A stretch of DNA of 64,000 bases, from NCBI GenBank assembly GCA_023150375.1, contig JAKLLA010000005.1, forward strand, positions 124,001 to 188,000, given 5' to 3'. This document shows positions 24,824-35,299 of the stretch, one piece after another. The position numbers and the translations under genes were made by a program. The DNA is from Burkholderiaceae bacterium (lineage in GTDB: Bacteria; Pseudomonadota; Gammaproteobacteria; Burkholderiales; Burkholderiaceae_C). Under the pieces are notes generated by a model that saw only the letters and a program-made list of their open reading frames with translations, searched no databases and was not told the origin of the DNA. The first letter of the stretch is position 1, and each line of letters begins with the position of its first letter.

Positions 24824-25776
24824 GCGCCGGCTCCGCCGGCTGCCCGCTCCCGCAGGGCCGCGCAGAGCCGGTCGCGTGCGGACCCCAGGCCGCGGTAGGC
24901 CAGCACCGCGTCGCTCATGCTGGCCAGGGCGTCGTGCAGCACGGCGGCATCGAGCCCCTCGTGGCGCAGCGCCTGTTCGAGGGGCCGGGCCTGCACTTCG
25001 ATGGTGAAGAGTGCCTGGTCCCGACCCGGCAGCGGCAGGAAGCCCTGTCGTTCGGTGCGAAAGGTGGCCATCGCCAGCAGTTCGGCCGGCGTGGCCGCGT
25101 CGGGCCAGGGCTGGCGCACGTGGCGCTCGGGGTGCTGGTCCAGCCCGGGGTGGCGGGTCACGGTCCAGACGAAGCGCTCCCAGCGCTCGCTGCCGCTGAC
25201 CAGGCGCATCAACTGCGGTCCGGCCTGCTGCACCCGGTCGCTGTCGGCCACCGGGGCGTGCACCTCGCGGAAATGACGCCCCACCTTCTCGCACGGATCC
25301 CAGTGCGAGGGCAGGCACACCGCCATCCAGGGCAGCGTGGCCTGTCGCGCATCGATCAGCACCAGGTCCTCCCGCAGCGCCAGGCTGGCCAGCGCCGCGG
25401 CGCGCCAGGGCGCATCCAGCCGCTGCAGCAGGGCCAGGGCCTGGTCATGCGGGTCGGTCAGTGACTGCAGCGCGCCGTCGTCCAGCCGCACCGCCAGGCC
25501 GAGTGCCGGGGCCAGCAGCCGGGTACCATCGCCGCTCAGCGCCTGCGGCGCGTCCTGGGCGGCCACCTCGCCCAGCCGGGCCAGGGCCGGGCGGGCATCG
25601 AGGCCGTCCACCCCCACCAGGCACTGCGGCGCATGGTCGCGCAGCGCCGCCAGCTTGGCCGAGAAGGCCGGGCTGCCCGGCGCGGCGGCGTGCAGGGCCG
25701 GCGTGCCCGGGGCCACACGGCGCAGTCCGGGCTGCATGCGAAAGGGAGCGGTGACGGCAGCAGGATCGAAGGGCAT
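24820..25776 (-). CDS. DUF3445 haem-dependent oxidative N-demethylase-like protein
   Basis: A 318-residue protein of the DUF3445 family, some members of which are haem-dependent oxidative N-demethylases. Visible hallmarks are the opening PFRMQPGLRR, LPSHWDPCEKVGRHFREVHA with the conserved W, K and H, VERF-like WERFVWTVTRHPGLDQHPER, and FRTERQGFLPLPG. The ATG at 25776 is used; the open frame continues to 25980 but enters the divergent rimO. It is directly followed by mnmC with an ATGA overlap, a pairing that suggests related chemistry (see findings). The actual substrate is unknown. Confidence 0.85.
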   Translation of the reverse strand: MPFDPAAVTAPFRMQPGLRRVAPGTPALHAAAPGSPAFSAKLAALRDHAPQCLVGVDGLDARPALARLGEVAAQDAPQALSGDGTRLLAPALGLAVRLDDGALQSLTDPHDQALALLQRLDAPWRAAALASLALREDLVLIDARQATLPWMAVCLPSHWDPCEKVGRHFREVHAPVADSDRVQQAGPQLMRLVSGSERWERFVWTVTRHPGLDQHPERHVRQPWPDAATPAELLAMATFRTERQGFLPLPGRDQALFTIEVQARPLEQALRHEGLDAAVLHDALASMSDAVLAYRGLGSARDRLCAALRERAAGGAGA

Positions 25777-25855
25777 GGGCGTCGGGCAGGCAGGCGGCGA
25801 TGATGCCGCAGCCGGCGGCCCCGGCCCTTGCCGAGGCGCAAGGCGGCGCTGCTGA

Positions 25856-25861
25856 GACAAT
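25856..25861 (+). promoter_or_regulatory. -10 element (GACAAT) placed for a leaderless rimO transcript
   Basis: GACAAT ends 7 nt before the rimO ATG at 25868, the same geometry as at rmuC. No Shine-Dalgarno is present between it and the start codon. Confidence 0.45.
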
Positions 25862-25867
25862 CCGGGC

Positions 25868-27265
25868 ATGAGCGATTCCGTTTCCACCGCCGGCAGCGCC
25901 ACCGCCGCGCCCGCCCCCCGCATCGGCTTCGTCAGCCTCGGCTGCCCGAAGGCCCTGACCGACTCCGAGCTGATCCTCACCCAGCTCAGCGCCGAGGGCT
26001 ATGCCACCAGCGAGACCTTCGAGGGCGCCGATCTGGTGATCGTCAACACCTGCGGCTTCATCGACGATGCGGTCAAGGAAAGCTTGGACACCATCGGCGA
26101 GGCGCTGGCCGCCAATGGCAAGGTGATCGTCACCGGCTGCCTGGGCGCGCGCACCGCCTCCGACGGCGAGAACCTGGTGCAGCAGGTGCACCCCAAGGTG
26201 CTGGCCGTCACTGGCCCGCACGCCACGCAGGAGGTGATGGACGCGGTGCACGCGCACGTGCCCAAGCCGCACGACCCCTTCGTCGACCTGGTGCCGGCCA
26301 CGGGCGTGAAGCTCACGCCCAAGCACTACGCCTATCTCAAGATCAGCGAAGGCTGCAACCACCGCTGCAGCTTCTGCATCATCCCGGGCCTGCGCGGCGA
26401 CCTGGTTTCGCGCCCGGTGGGCGACGTGCTGGGCGAGGCGCAGCGGCTGTTCGAATCCGGCGTCAAGGAGCTGCTGGTCATCAGCCAGGACACCTCGGCC
26501 TACGGCGTGGATGTCAAGTACCGCACCGGCTTCTGGGACGGCAAGCCGGTCCGGACCCGCATGCTGGACCTGGTGGCCAGGCTTGGCGAGATCGCCAGGC
26601 CCTTCGGCGCCTGGGTGCGGCTGCACTACGTCTATCCCTACCCGCACGTGGACGAGGTCATCCCGCTGATGGCCGAGGGGCTGGTGCTGCCCTACCTGGA
26701 CGTGCCCTTCCAGCACGCCCACCCGGATGTCCTCAAGCGCATGAAGCGCCCGGCCAGCGGCGGGCGCAACCTGGAGCGCATCCAGGCCTGGCGCGCCGCC
26801 TGCCCGCAGCTGGTGGTCCGCTCGACCTTCATCGCCGGTTTCCCGGGCGAGACGGAAGAAGAGTTCCAGACCCTGCTCGACTTCATGCAGGAGGCACAGA
26901 TCGACCGCGCCGGCTGCTTCGCCTACTCCCCGGTGGAGGGCGCCGCCGCCAACGACCTGCCCGGCGCGCTGCCGGACGCGGTGCGCGAGGAGCGCCGTGC
27001 GCGCTTCATGGCCGTCGCCGAGGCGGTCTCCACCGCCAGGCTCGCGCAGCGTGTGGGCGCGACGATGCAGGTGCTGGTCGACAGCGCCCCGGCGCTGGGC
27101 CGCAAGGGCGGGGTGGGGCGCACGTATGCGGACGCGCCGGAGATCGACGGCACCGTGAAGATCCTGCCGCCTACCAAGGCGTCCAAGACGATGAAGGTGG
27201 GCGAGTTCGTGCGCGTGCGCATCGTCGGCACGTCCGGGCACGATCTGGTGGGTGAGCTGGTTTGA
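25868..27265 (+). CDS. rimO: Ribosomal protein uS12 methylthiotransferase RimO
   Basis: A 465-residue radical-SAM enzyme that adds a methylthio group to an aspartate of ribosomal protein S12. The N-terminal MTTase domain (about 18-135) has Cys in [21 protein letters not shown] and VTGCLG, which hold the auxiliary 4Fe-4S cluster. The radical-SAM domain has CNHRCSFC (about 162-169). The C-terminal TRAM domain (about 390-460) binds the target. GCPKA and [18 protein letters not shown] distinguish RimO from MiaB. It is divergent from the DUF3445 gene, and its stop lies 11 nt before the next ATG. Confidence 0.95.
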   Translation: MSDSVSTAGSATAAPAPRIGFVSLGCPKALTDSELILTQLSAEGYATSETFEGADLVIVNTCGFIDDAVKESLDTIGEALAANGKVIVTGCLGARTASDGENLVQQVHPKVLAVTGPHATQEVMDAVHAHVPKPHDPFVDLVPATGVKLTPKHYAYLKISEGCNHRCSFCIIPGLRGDLVSRPVGDVLGEAQRLFESGVKELLVISQDTSAYGVDVKYRTGFWDGKPVRTRMLDLVARLGEIARPFGAWVRLHYVYPYPHVDEVIPLMAEGLVLPYLDVPFQHAHPDVLKRMKRPASGGRNLERIQAWRAACPQLVVRSTFIAGFPGETEEEFQTLLDFMQEAQIDRAGCFAYSPVEGAAANDLPGALPDAVREERRARFMAVAEAVSTARLAQRVGATMQVLVDSAPALGRKGGVGRTYADAPEIDGTVKILPPTKASKTMKVGEFVRVRIVGTSGHDLVGELV

Positions 27266-27276
27266 AGGGAGGGTCC

Positions 27277-28503
27277 ATGGCCGACCACGACGTGTCCGAA
27301 CCGGCCGAGGGCGACGCCCTCGCCACCCGCCTGATCCACCACCCCTACCGCGCGCCGGCGGACTGGGACGCCATCCCGCCCGGGGTGTTCAAGGCCTCCA
27401 CCGTCTTCTTCCCGAACGTGCGGGCGCTGCGCGAGCGGCGCTGGATCGACAAGAGCGCCTACACCTACGGACTGAAGGGCACGCCCACCACCTACACGCT
27501 GGAGGCGCGCCTGGCCGAGCTGGAGGGCGCCGAGCACGTCATGCTGCTGCCCAGCGGGCTGGCGGCGATCACGCTGGTCGACCTGGCGCTGCTCGAGGCG
27601 GGCGATGAAGTCGTGCTGCCGGACAACGTCTATGGCCCCAACCTGGCGCTGGCCCAGCACGAACTGCGCGGCTGGGGCATCGGCCACCGGATGTACGACC
27701 CGCTGGACGTCGCCTCGCTGGCCCAGTCGCTCACGCCGGCCACGAAGCTGGTCTGGCTGGAGGCGGCCGGCTCGGTGACGATGGAGTTCCCGGACCTGCG
27801 CGGCCTGGTGCGCTGCGTGCGTGAGCGGGCGCCGCAGGCGCTGATCGCCATCGATCACACCTGGGGGGCGGGGCTGGCTTTCAAGCCTTTCGATCTGGGT
27901 GAGGGACAGGCGGTGGACATCGCAGTGCACGCGCTGACCAAGTTCCCCTCCGGCGGCGGCGACGTGCTGATGGGCTCGGTGGCCTGCCGCGACCGCGCCC
28001 TGCACGAGCGGCTCTGCTGGACACACAGCCGACTGGGTTTCGGCGTCGGCGCCGACGATGCAGCCGCCATCCTGCGCGGCCTGCCGACGATGGAACTGCG
28101 CTACCGCACGCAGGACCAGGCCGCCCGCCGCATCGCCGCCTGGGCGCAGACCCGCAGCGAGTTCGCCCGCGTGCTGCACCCCGCGCTGCCCGGCTCGCCT
28201 GGGCACGCGCACTGGGCCGCCCACTGCGAGCTGGCTGCCGGCCTGCTGACGCTGGAGATGCAGCCGCGCTACACCAGCGCACAGGTGGACGCCTTCATCG
28301 ACGCGCTGCGGCTGTTCCGCATCGGCTGGTCCTGGGCCGGCCCGGTGAGCCTGGCGGCGCCCTACGAGGCCCGGCGCATGCGCCAGCTGCCCACGCCCTA
28401 CCAGGGCACGCTGGTGCGGCTGTGCATCGGGCTGGAGAACGTCGACGACCTGATCCGGGACCTCGAGCGGGTGCTCGCGGTACTTCCCGCGCCGTCCGCC
28501 TGA
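27277..28503 (+). CDS. PLP-dependent trans-sulfuration enzyme, cystathionine beta-lyase-like
   Basis: A 408-residue cystathionine-metabolism family enzyme (fold-type I PLP). The N terminus has PPGVFKASTVFFPNV and YGLKGTPTTYTLEARLAELE, the PLP-phosphate loop is LLPSGLAAITLVDLAL, the aspartate that binds the pyridine N is in LIAIDHTWGAGLAF, and the Schiff-base Lys is in HALTKFPSGGGDVLMG. The sequence pattern and length fit cystathionine beta-lyase (MetC), which makes homocysteine. The ATG at 27277 has GGGAGG 5 nt upstream; a TTG at 27262 overlaps the rimO stop and is less likely. MetC versus gamma-lyase cannot be settled from sequence alone. Confidence 0.85.
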   Translation: MADHDVSEPAEGDALATRLIHHPYRAPADWDAIPPGVFKASTVFFPNVRALRERRWIDKSAYTYGLKGTPTTYTLEARLAELEGAEHVMLLPSGLAAITLVDLALLEAGDEVVLPDNVYGPNLALAQHELRGWGIGHRMYDPLDVASLAQSLTPATKLVWLEAAGSVTMEFPDLRGLVRCVRERAPQALIAIDHTWGAGLAFKPFDLGEGQAVDIAVHALTKFPSGGGDVLMGSVACRDRALHERLCWTHSRLGFGVGADDAAAILRGLPTMELRYRTQDQAARRIAAWAQTRSEFARVLHPALPGSPGHAHWAAHCELAAGLLTLEMQPRYTSAQVDAFIDALRLFRIGWSWAGPVSLAAPYEARRMRQLPTPYQGTLVRLCIGLENVDDLIRDLERVLAVLPAPSA

Positions 28504-28515
28504 ATCGTGCAGCAG

Positions 28516-28532
28516 CGAGCCGATTCGGCTCG
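28516..28532 (+). terminator. Hairpin after the cystathionine-lyase gene
   Basis: A 7-bp perfect stem (CGAGCCG/CGGCTCG) with an ATT loop lies 12 nt past the stop, between two convergent genes. There is no T-tract, so termination is only suggested. Confidence 0.35.
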
Positions 28533-28573
28533 GCCCGGTGTCACTCCTTGCCGCTGCTCGACACCTCGAGCCG

Positions 28574-28669
28574 CATCAGGCGGCCTTGTTGGCTGCGCCG
28601 AAAGGGCCGTCGCGGCTTGCGCCGCTACTCCTTCGGACCCGATGAGATCTTCGATCTCATCAGGCGGCC
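28574..28669 (-). repeat. 12-bp direct repeat at the 3' end of smpB
   Basis: CATCAGGCGGCC (as read on the + strand) occurs at 28574-28585 and 28658-28669, exactly 84 bp (28 codons) apart. Both copies encode GRLM in the smpB frame; one is the real tail, the other lies beyond the stop. Confidence 0.75.
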
Positions 28670-29092
28670 CTTTTCTCTCTCCCACTCGCGGTCCTTGATC
28701 GTGTGCCGCTTGTCGTGCTCGGCCTTGCCCTTGGCCAGGGCGAGTTCGACCTTGACCAGGCCGCCCTTGTAGTAGAGCTTCAGCGGCACCAGGGTGAAGC
28801 CCTTCTGCTCGACCTTGCCGATCAGGCGGCGGATCTCGGCCTTGTGCATCAGCAGCTTGCGGGTGCGGTCGGCGATCGGGTTGACGTGGGTGGAGGCACT
28901 CTTGAGCGGGTTGATGCGCAGGCCGATGAGGCTGAGTTCGCCGTCCTTGATCACCACGTAGCCGTCGGTGAGCTGCACCTGGCCGCTGCGGATGGCCTTG
29001 ATCTCCCAGCCCATCAGGACGATGCCGGCCTCGTAGCGCTCCTCGATCTGGTAGTTGAAGTGGGCTTTCTTGTTTTCGGCGATGGCGCTCAT
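28625..29092 (-). CDS. smpB: SsrA-binding protein SmpB
   Basis: A 155-residue SmpB, the partner of tmRNA in rescuing stalled ribosomes. The OB-fold core is complete: [70 protein letters not shown] and the basic [20 protein letters not shown] that binds tmRNA. The C-terminal tail, which enters the empty mRNA channel, ends [17 protein letters not shown] for those last residues contains a perfect 9-bp hairpin (28641-28661), and a second, in-frame copy of the tail sequence lies just after the stop (see findings). It is divergent from ratA, the usual arrangement in this bacterial group. Confidence 0.94.
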   Translation of the reverse strand: MSAIAENKKAHFNYQIEERYEAGIVLMGWEIKAIRSGQVQLTDGYVVIKDGELSLIGLRINPLKSASTHVNPIADRTRKLLMHKAEIRRLIGKVEQKGFTLVPLKLYYKGGLVKVELALAKGKAEHDKRHTIKDREWEREKGRLMRSKISSGPKE

Positions 29093-29126
29093 GGTGCGGG
29101 CCCGGTGGAGGTGGGTGCCGGCTCAA

Positions 29127-29132
29127 TAGAAT
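29127..29132 (+). promoter_or_regulatory. -10 element (TAGAAT) upstream of ratA
   Basis: TAGAAT ends 11 nt before the ratA ATG, predicting a leader of about 5 nt. It lies in the 51-nt gap between divergent smpB and ratA. Confidence 0.4.
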
Positions 29133-29143
29133 CACGGGATTGT

Positions 29144-29602
29144 ATGAAGCACGTCAAGAAGTCCGTCCTGCTCTGGTACTCGCCCCGGGAGATGTACGAC
29201 CTGGTGGTGGACGCACCGTCCTATCCCAAGTTCCTGCCCTGGTGCCAGAAGGGCGAGGTCCTGTCGCAGGAGGAGGACGGCCTGACGGCACGCCTGCATC
29301 TGGCCTATGCCGGGGTGAAGCATGCCTTCACCACGCGCAACCGCATGATTCCCGAGCGCAGCCTGACGATGGCGCTGGTGGACGGGCCTTTCTCGCACCT
29401 GCAGGGCGAGTGGCGCTTCCTGCCGCTGGGTGCGGCCGGGGCGGCGCCGACGCCGCAGGCCTGCAAGGTGGAGTTCGACCTGAGCTACGCCTTCTCGAGC
29501 CGGCCGCTCGAGGCGGTGGTCAGCCCGGTGTTCGACAAGATCGCCAACACCTTCGTCGATGCCTTCGTGGCGCGTGCCGAGCAGGTCTATGGCCGGCGCT
29601 GA
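29144..29602 (+). CDS. ratA: RatA/COQ10-type START-domain protein
   Basis: A 152-residue polyketide-cyclase/START-fold protein of the RatA (YfjG)/COQ10 group. The diagnostic N-terminal half is present: MYDLVVDAPSYPKFLPWCQK, the LTMALVDGPFSHLQGEWRF middle segment, and the amphipathic C-terminal helix FDKIANTFVDAFVARAEQVY. In E. coli RatA was reported to block 70S assembly, while eukaryotic COQ10 binds coenzyme Q; the bacterial role is not settled. The ATG 29144 gives the family length. It precedes rnfH, with which it overlaps, and is divergent from smpB, the conserved order. Confidence 0.9.
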   Translation: MKHVKKSVLLWYSPREMYDLVVDAPSYPKFLPWCQKGEVLSQEEDGLTARLHLAYAGVKHAFTTRNRMIPERSLTMALVDGPFSHLQGEWRFLPLGAAGAAPTPQACKVEFDLSYAFSSRPLEAVVSPVFDKIANTFVDAFVARAEQVYGRR

Positions 29603-30029
29603 GGCCCGCGCGATGGCGGTCGAGCCCGGGGCAGCCGGGGGGGCGGACCCGGTCGCGCGGCTGCACATCGAGGTGGTCTGCAGCCCCGGCCCGCGTCAGG
29701 TCGAGCAGGTGCAGGTGGCGCTGCCCCCCGGTGCGACGGTGGCCGATGCGCTGCAGGCCAGCGGCCTGCTGGCCCGCCATCCGGCCCTGGCGCAGGACCC
29801 GGGACTGGTGGCGGCGGTGTGGGGCCGTGCAGCCGCGCCCGAGGCGCCGCTGCGTGACGGCGACCGGGTGGCGCTGTGCCGCAGCCTGCAGGTCGACCCG
29901 AAGGAGGCGCGCCGCCTGCGTTACCGGGCGCAGGGCCAGCGCCGCCATGCGCCGCGCCCGCGTCGGGCGGCTGGATGTGCCGCGGGTGCCGAGGGCTCCG
30001 GGAGCGCCGCGACGCCGGTCGAAGGCTGA
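29589..30029 (+). CDS. rnfH: RnfH-family protein
   Basis: A 146-residue protein with a ubiquitin-like (beta-grasp) RnfH domain at about residues 22-110: LHIEVVCSPGPRQVEQVQVALPPG, TVADALQASGLL, VWGRAAAPEAPLRDGDRVAL and CRSLQVDPKEARRLRY, the family end. A low-complexity Arg/Ala-rich tail of about 30 residues follows. The ATG at 29589 overlaps the ratA stop by 14 nt; a second ATG at 29613 with GAGG 8 nt upstream is nearly as likely. RnfH accompanies ratA in many proteobacteria and has been discussed as its partner, but its biochemical role is unknown. Confidence 0.85.
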   Translation: MAGAEARAMAVEPGAAGGADPVARLHIEVVCSPGPRQVEQVQVALPPGATVADALQASGLLARHPALAQDPGLVAAVWGRAAAPEAPLRDGDRVALCRSLQVDPKEARRLRYRAQGQRRHAPRPRRAAGCAAGAEGSGSAATPVEG

Positions 30030-30067
30030 CGCAGTCCGGCGGGCCGACGGTGCCGCGGGGCCGGGCG

Positions 30068-30616
30068 TCAGCGGCACTCGCTGCCGATGACTTCCTCGGC
30101 GCGGCGGCGCTCGGCGGCGCGCTGTGCGTCGTCGAGGAACTCGCGTTCACCCTGGGCGTTGGTGCGCGTGATGCGCTGGCCGGAATCGAGGGTGCGCAGG
30201 TAATCGCGGGCGCGCTGGCAGTTCTCCTGGCGCTGGCGGGCCAGCTTGTCCTCCTCGGCGCGGCGGCGGGCGGCCTCCTGGGCCTCGGCCTGGCGCCTGC
30301 GCGCGAGCAGTTCGGGGTCCTGTCCGGCCGGCGCTGCGGAGCCGGCCCGGCCGGGGCCGGAGGCCGAGGCGGCGGAAGCGGGTGCCTCGGCCGCTGCCGG
30401 GGCGAGGTTTGCGGTCGGCGGGCTGGCCGGCCGGGCCAGGATGGCTCGCTCGGGCACCGACGCCGGTGGCGGGCGGTCGCTGTACTGGATGCGGCCGCTG
30501 GCATCGCGCCATTTCCACTGCCCCTGCGCGGCCACCGGCAGCGTGGCGGCAGCGAGCAGGCCGAGCAGCAGGGCGGGCAGGACGCGGCGGTGCAGAAGAA
30601 GGCTGCGGGCGCTCAT
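30068..30616 (-). CDS. DUF4124-domain protein, secreted
   Basis: A 182-residue protein with a signal peptide (about 1-31, hydrophobic core LPALLLGLLAAATLPV, cleavage near VAAQG). The short DUF4124 motif QWKWRDASGRIQYSDRPPP follows at about 33-51. An Ala/Pro linker and a highly charged helical region rich in Arg, Gln and Glu (about 100-160) make up the remainder; the charged part is probably a coiled coil. Function is unknown for the domain. It is convergent with rnfH and divergent from guaB, a position commonly held by such a gene in Burkholderiales. Confidence 0.85.
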   Translation of the reverse strand: MSARSLLLHRRVLPALLLGLLAAATLPVAAQGQWKWRDASGRIQYSDRPPPASVPERAILARPASPPTANLAPAAAEAPASAASASGPGRAGSAAPAGQDPELLARRRQAEAQEAARRRAEEDKLARQRQENCQRARDYLRTLDSGQRITRTNAQGEREFLDDAQRAAERRRAEEVIGSECR

Positions 30617-30688
30617 GCAGCGAGTGTAGCGGCGCCCCTGGCGACAGGGGCGGCGAGCTTGCCTGGCGCGCAGGCTGTTACCGCTCCG

Positions 30689-30694
30689 TATAAT
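30689..30694 (+). promoter_or_regulatory. -10 element of guaB
   Basis: A consensus TATAAT. The start point predicted downstream leaves about 20 nt of leader, which contains GGAG 7-8 nt before the ATG. No good -35 at the correct distance. Confidence 0.6.
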
Positions 30695-30720
30695 CTCCTT
30701 TTGCGTCTGGAGCCTCTCCC

Positions 30721-32193
30721 ATGCGCCTTCTCGGCAAAGCGCTGACCTTCGACGATGTGTTGTTGGTCCCCGCGTACTCCCAGGTGCTGCCGCGCGACAC
30801 GTCGCTGGCCACCCGTCTGACCCGCAACATCGAGCTGAACCTGCCCATCGTCTCCGCGGCGATGGACACGGTCACCGAGGCCCGCCTGGCGATCGCGATC
30901 GCGCAGGAAGGCGGCATCGGCATCGTGCACAAGAACCTGCCGCCCAAGGCGCAGGCCGCGGAGGTGGCGCGGGTCAAGCGCTACGAGTCGGGTCTGCTGA
31001 AGGACCCGATCACCATCGCCCCGGGCGCACGGGTGCGCGACGTGATCGAGCTGTCGCGCGCCCACGGCATTTCCGGCTTCCCGGTGGTGGACGAGGGCAA
31101 GGTGGTGGGCATCGTCACCGGCCGCGACCTGCGCTTCGAGACCCGCCTGGACGCCCCGGTGCGCGACATCATGACCCCGCGCGAGCGCCTGGTCACGGTG
31201 CGCGAAGGCGCCTCGCTGGCCGATGCCAAGGCGCTGATGCACCAGCACAAGCTCGAGCGCGTCCTGGTGCTCAACGACGCCGACCAGCTGCGCGGGCTGT
31301 TCACGGTGAAGGACATCACCAAGCAGACCACCTTCCCGAACGCCGCCCGCGATGCCCACGGCAAGCTGCGCGTGGGCGCCGCGGTGGGTGTGGGCGAGGG
31401 CACCGAGGAGCGCGTCGAGCTGCTGGTCAAGGCCGGGGTGGACGCGCTGATCGTCGACACCGCGCATGGCCACAGCCACGGCGTGATCGAGCGGGTGCGC
31501 TGGGTCAAGCGCAACTTCCCGCAGGTGGACGTGATCGGCGGCAACATCGCCACCGGCGCGGCCGCGCTGGCGCTGGTGGAAGCCGGTGCGGACGGTGTCA
31601 AGGTCGGCATCGGCCCCGGTTCGATCTGCACCACCCGCATCGTTGCCGGCGTGGGCGTGCCGCAGATCACCGCGATCGACAACGTCGCCACCGCGCTGAA
31701 GGGCACCGGCGTGCCGCTGATCGCCGACGGCGGCATCCGCTACTCGGGCGACATCGCCAAGGCCATCGCCGCGGGCGCGCACACGGTGATGATGGGCGGC
31801 ATGTTCGCCGGCACCGAGGAAGCCCCGGGCGAGGTCATCCTCTACCAGGGCCGCAGCTACAAGGCCTACCGCGGCATGGGCTCGATCGGGGCGATGAAGG
31901 CCGGTTCGGCCGACCGCTACTTCCAGGAAGCCGACGAGACCAGCAACCCCAACGCCGACAAGCTGGTGCCCGAGGGCATCGAAGGCCGCGTGCCCTACAA
32001 GGGCTCGATGGTGTCGATCGTCTTCCAGATGGCCGGCGGCCTGCGCGCCTCGATGGGCTACTGCGGTTGCGCGACGATCGAGCAGATGCGCGAGCGCGCC
32101 GAGTTCGTCGAGATCACCGCCGCCGGCATCCGCGAAAGCCACGTGCACGACGTGCAGATCACCAAGGAAGCGCCCAACTACCGCATGGAGTGA
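30721..32193 (+). CDS. guaB: IMP dehydrogenase GuaB
   Basis: A 490-residue IMP dehydrogenase catalysing the NAD-dependent oxidation of IMP to XMP, the committed step to guanine nucleotides. The TIM barrel is interrupted by two CBS domains (about 95-205) that sense purine nucleotides. The catalytic Cys is in [17 protein letters not shown], the mobile flap has [10 protein letters not shown], and the C-terminal region contains GRVPYKGS and [11 protein letters not shown]. All residues look intact and the length is normal. A terminator follows, then an MFS gene, and then guaA, the next enzyme in the pathway. Confidence 0.96.
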   Translation: MRLLGKALTFDDVLLVPAYSQVLPRDTSLATRLTRNIELNLPIVSAAMDTVTEARLAIAIAQEGGIGIVHKNLPPKAQAAEVARVKRYESGLLKDPITIAPGARVRDVIELSRAHGISGFPVVDEGKVVGIVTGRDLRFETRLDAPVRDIMTPRERLVTVREGASLADAKALMHQHKLERVLVLNDADQLRGLFTVKDITKQTTFPNAARDAHGKLRVGAAVGVGEGTEERVELLVKAGVDALIVDTAHGHSHGVIERVRWVKRNFPQVDVIGGNIATGAAALALVEAGADGVKVGIGPGSICTTRIVAGVGVPQITAIDNVATALKGTGVPLIADGGIRYSGDIAKAIAAGAHTVMMGGMFAGTEEAPGEVILYQGRSYKAYRGMGSIGAMKAGSADRYFQEADETSNPNADKLVPEGIEGRVPYKGSMVSIVFQMAGGLRASMGYCGCATIEQMRERAEFVEITAAGIRESHVHDVQITKEAPNYRME

Positions 32194-32217
32194 CCCCTTC
32201 GGTCGCCTGACCCGCAA

Positions 32218-32241
32218 CACGCCCGGCACCGGCCGGGCGTG
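32218..32241 (+). terminator. Terminator after guaB
   Basis: A perfect 10-bp GC-rich stem with a 4-nt loop begins 25 nt past the guaB stop and is followed by GTGTTTCC, a weak T-run. It may reduce rather than abolish read-through towards the MFS gene and guaA. Confidence 0.6.
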
Positions 32242-32259
32242 GTGTTTCCGAAGCCCCCG

Positions 32260-33570
32260 ATGACCGACTCCCCGTCCAGCGCCGCGCCGGCGCGCCGCAG
32301 CAGGCGTGCTCCGGCCATGCCGTTCATCATGCTGACGGTGCTGATCGACATGGTGTCGATCGGCCTGATCATCCCGGTGCTGCCGCCGCTGGTGGGCAGC
32401 TTCACCGACTCCCAGGCCGACCATGCCTTCTGGTACGGCGTGGTCACCTTCGCCTTCGGCATCGCCAGCTTCTTCGGCTCGCCGGTCCTCGGGGCGCTGT
32501 CGGACCACTACGGCCGCAGGCCGGTGCTGCTGCTGGGCTTCACCGGGCTGGCGCTGAGCTTCTTCGTCACCGGCCTGGCCACCGCGCTGTGGATGCTGGT
32601 GGTGGTGCGCCTGTTCAGCGGTGCGATGCAGGCCAACGCCGCCGTGGCCCAGGCCTACGTGGCCGACATCAGCGCGCCCGACGAGCGCGCCAAGCGCTTC
32701 GGCATGCTGGGGGCGATGTTCGGCCTGGGCTTCGTGCTGGGCCCGGTCACCGGCGGCCTGCTGGGCGACATCGACCTGCGCCTGCCCTTCTTCGTGGCCG
32801 GTGCGCTGGCGGTGCTCAACACGGTCTACGGCGTGCTGGTGCTGCCGGAGTCGCTGCCGCCCGAGCGCCGCACGCCGGTGAACTGGAAGAAGGCCAACCC
32901 GGTGTCCTCGCTCAAGGGCCTGCACGAGCTGCACGGCGTGGGCATGCTGGTGGCGGTGATCGCGCTGGCCGGCCTGGCGCAGTTCATGCTCCACACCACC
33001 TGGGTGCTGTACACCACCTTCAAGTTCGGCTGGGGCCCCAAGGAAAACGGCTGGTCGCTGTTCGCGGTGGGCGCCATGTCGGTGCTGGTGCAGGGCGGTC
33101 TGATGCGCCCGGCGCTCAAGCGCTGGTCGCCGCAGAAGCTCGCCGTGGCCGGCCTGGCCTCGTCGTCCGTCTGCTACGCGCTCTGGGGCTTCGCCACTGC
33201 GGGCTGGATGATGTACGCGGTGATCGCGCTGAACGTGGTCGGCTTCATGGCGCAGACCGCCATCCAGACGGTGGTGTCCAACGCCGCGGACGAGCAGTCG
33301 CAGGGCCGCACCCTGGGTGCGGTGGCCTCGCTCAACAGCATGATGGCCGTCATCGCCCCGGTGCTGGGGGCCGCGCTGCTCGGCGTGGTCTCGCACCTGC
33401 CGAAGGGCGACTGGCGCATCGGCGCGCCGATGTTCCTCTGCGCGCTGCTGCAGGGCACCGCGATGTGGCTGGCGCTGCACCACTTCCGCCGCCATCCGGC
33501 CTCGAACTCGCCGCAGCCCTCGGCCAACCCGTCGGCGTCCTCCGCCCCGGCCGCCGGGCCCGTCGCCTGA
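32260..33570 (+). CDS. MFS transporter, TetA/TCR-like family
   Basis: A 436-residue 12-helix major-facilitator protein. The first helix begins [22 protein letters not shown], the motif-A loop is [17 protein letters not shown], and the motif-C region is [19 protein letters not shown], the layout of the 12-helix drug:proton antiporter group that includes TetA. The C terminus is Pro/Ser/Ala-rich. The ATG at 32260 is used; an upstream GTG/ATG option lies within the terminator region. It sits between guaB and guaA, and is expected to be an efflux carrier, substrate unknown; its position may hint at a purine-related compound (speculative). Confidence 0.86.
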   Translation: MTDSPSSAAPARRSRRAPAMPFIMLTVLIDMVSIGLIIPVLPPLVGSFTDSQADHAFWYGVVTFAFGIASFFGSPVLGALSDHYGRRPVLLLGFTGLALSFFVTGLATALWMLVVVRLFSGAMQANAAVAQAYVADISAPDERAKRFGMLGAMFGLGFVLGPVTGGLLGDIDLRLPFFVAGALAVLNTVYGVLVLPESLPPERRTPVNWKKANPVSSLKGLHELHGVGMLVAVIALAGLAQFMLHTTWVLYTTFKFGWGPKENGWSLFAVGAMSVLVQGGLMRPALKRWSPQKLAVAGLASSSVCYALWGFATAGWMMYAVIALNVVGFMAQTAIQTVVSNAADEQSQGRTLGAVASLNSMMAVIAPVLGAALLGVVSHLPKGDWRIGAPMFLCALLQGTAMWLALHHFRRHPASNSPQPSANPSASSAPAAGPVA

Positions 33571-33613
33571 TCCTTCGCCCCGTCTTCCGAGCCCTCACGC
33601 CTCGCGCCGACCC

Positions 33614-35212
<1,599 letters not shown>

Positions 35213-35218
35213 CGCGGA

Positions 35219-35248
35219 CAGAAAACAGTCCCTGCGGACTGTTTTCTG
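35219..35248. terminator. Bidirectional terminator between guaA and yhaN
   Basis: A perfect 13-bp stem with a 4-nt loop (CTGC). The stem contains an A4 run on the left and T4 on the right, so each strand ends its hairpin in a short U stretch. It starts 7 nt past the guaA stop and lies between convergent genes. Confidence 0.7.
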
Positions 35249-35260
35249 CCTCGTCACTCG

Positions 35261-35280
35261 GAGCGGCTTGCAAGCCGCTC
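35261..35280. repeat. Perfect 20-bp palindrome
   Basis: GAGCGGCTTG followed at once by its own reverse complement, with no spacer. It lies 13 bp after the guaA terminator. It could form a cruciform or a protein site; no function can be assigned from sequence. Confidence 0.7.
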
Positions 35281-35299
35281 GACGGCAGGCCCTCGGGCT

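Noticed and set aside
30613-33495. Open frame of 960 codons antisense to guaB and the MFS gene
   Set aside because: His/Gln/Ala/Arg repeat-like composition and no motif; shadow of two clear genes on the + strand.
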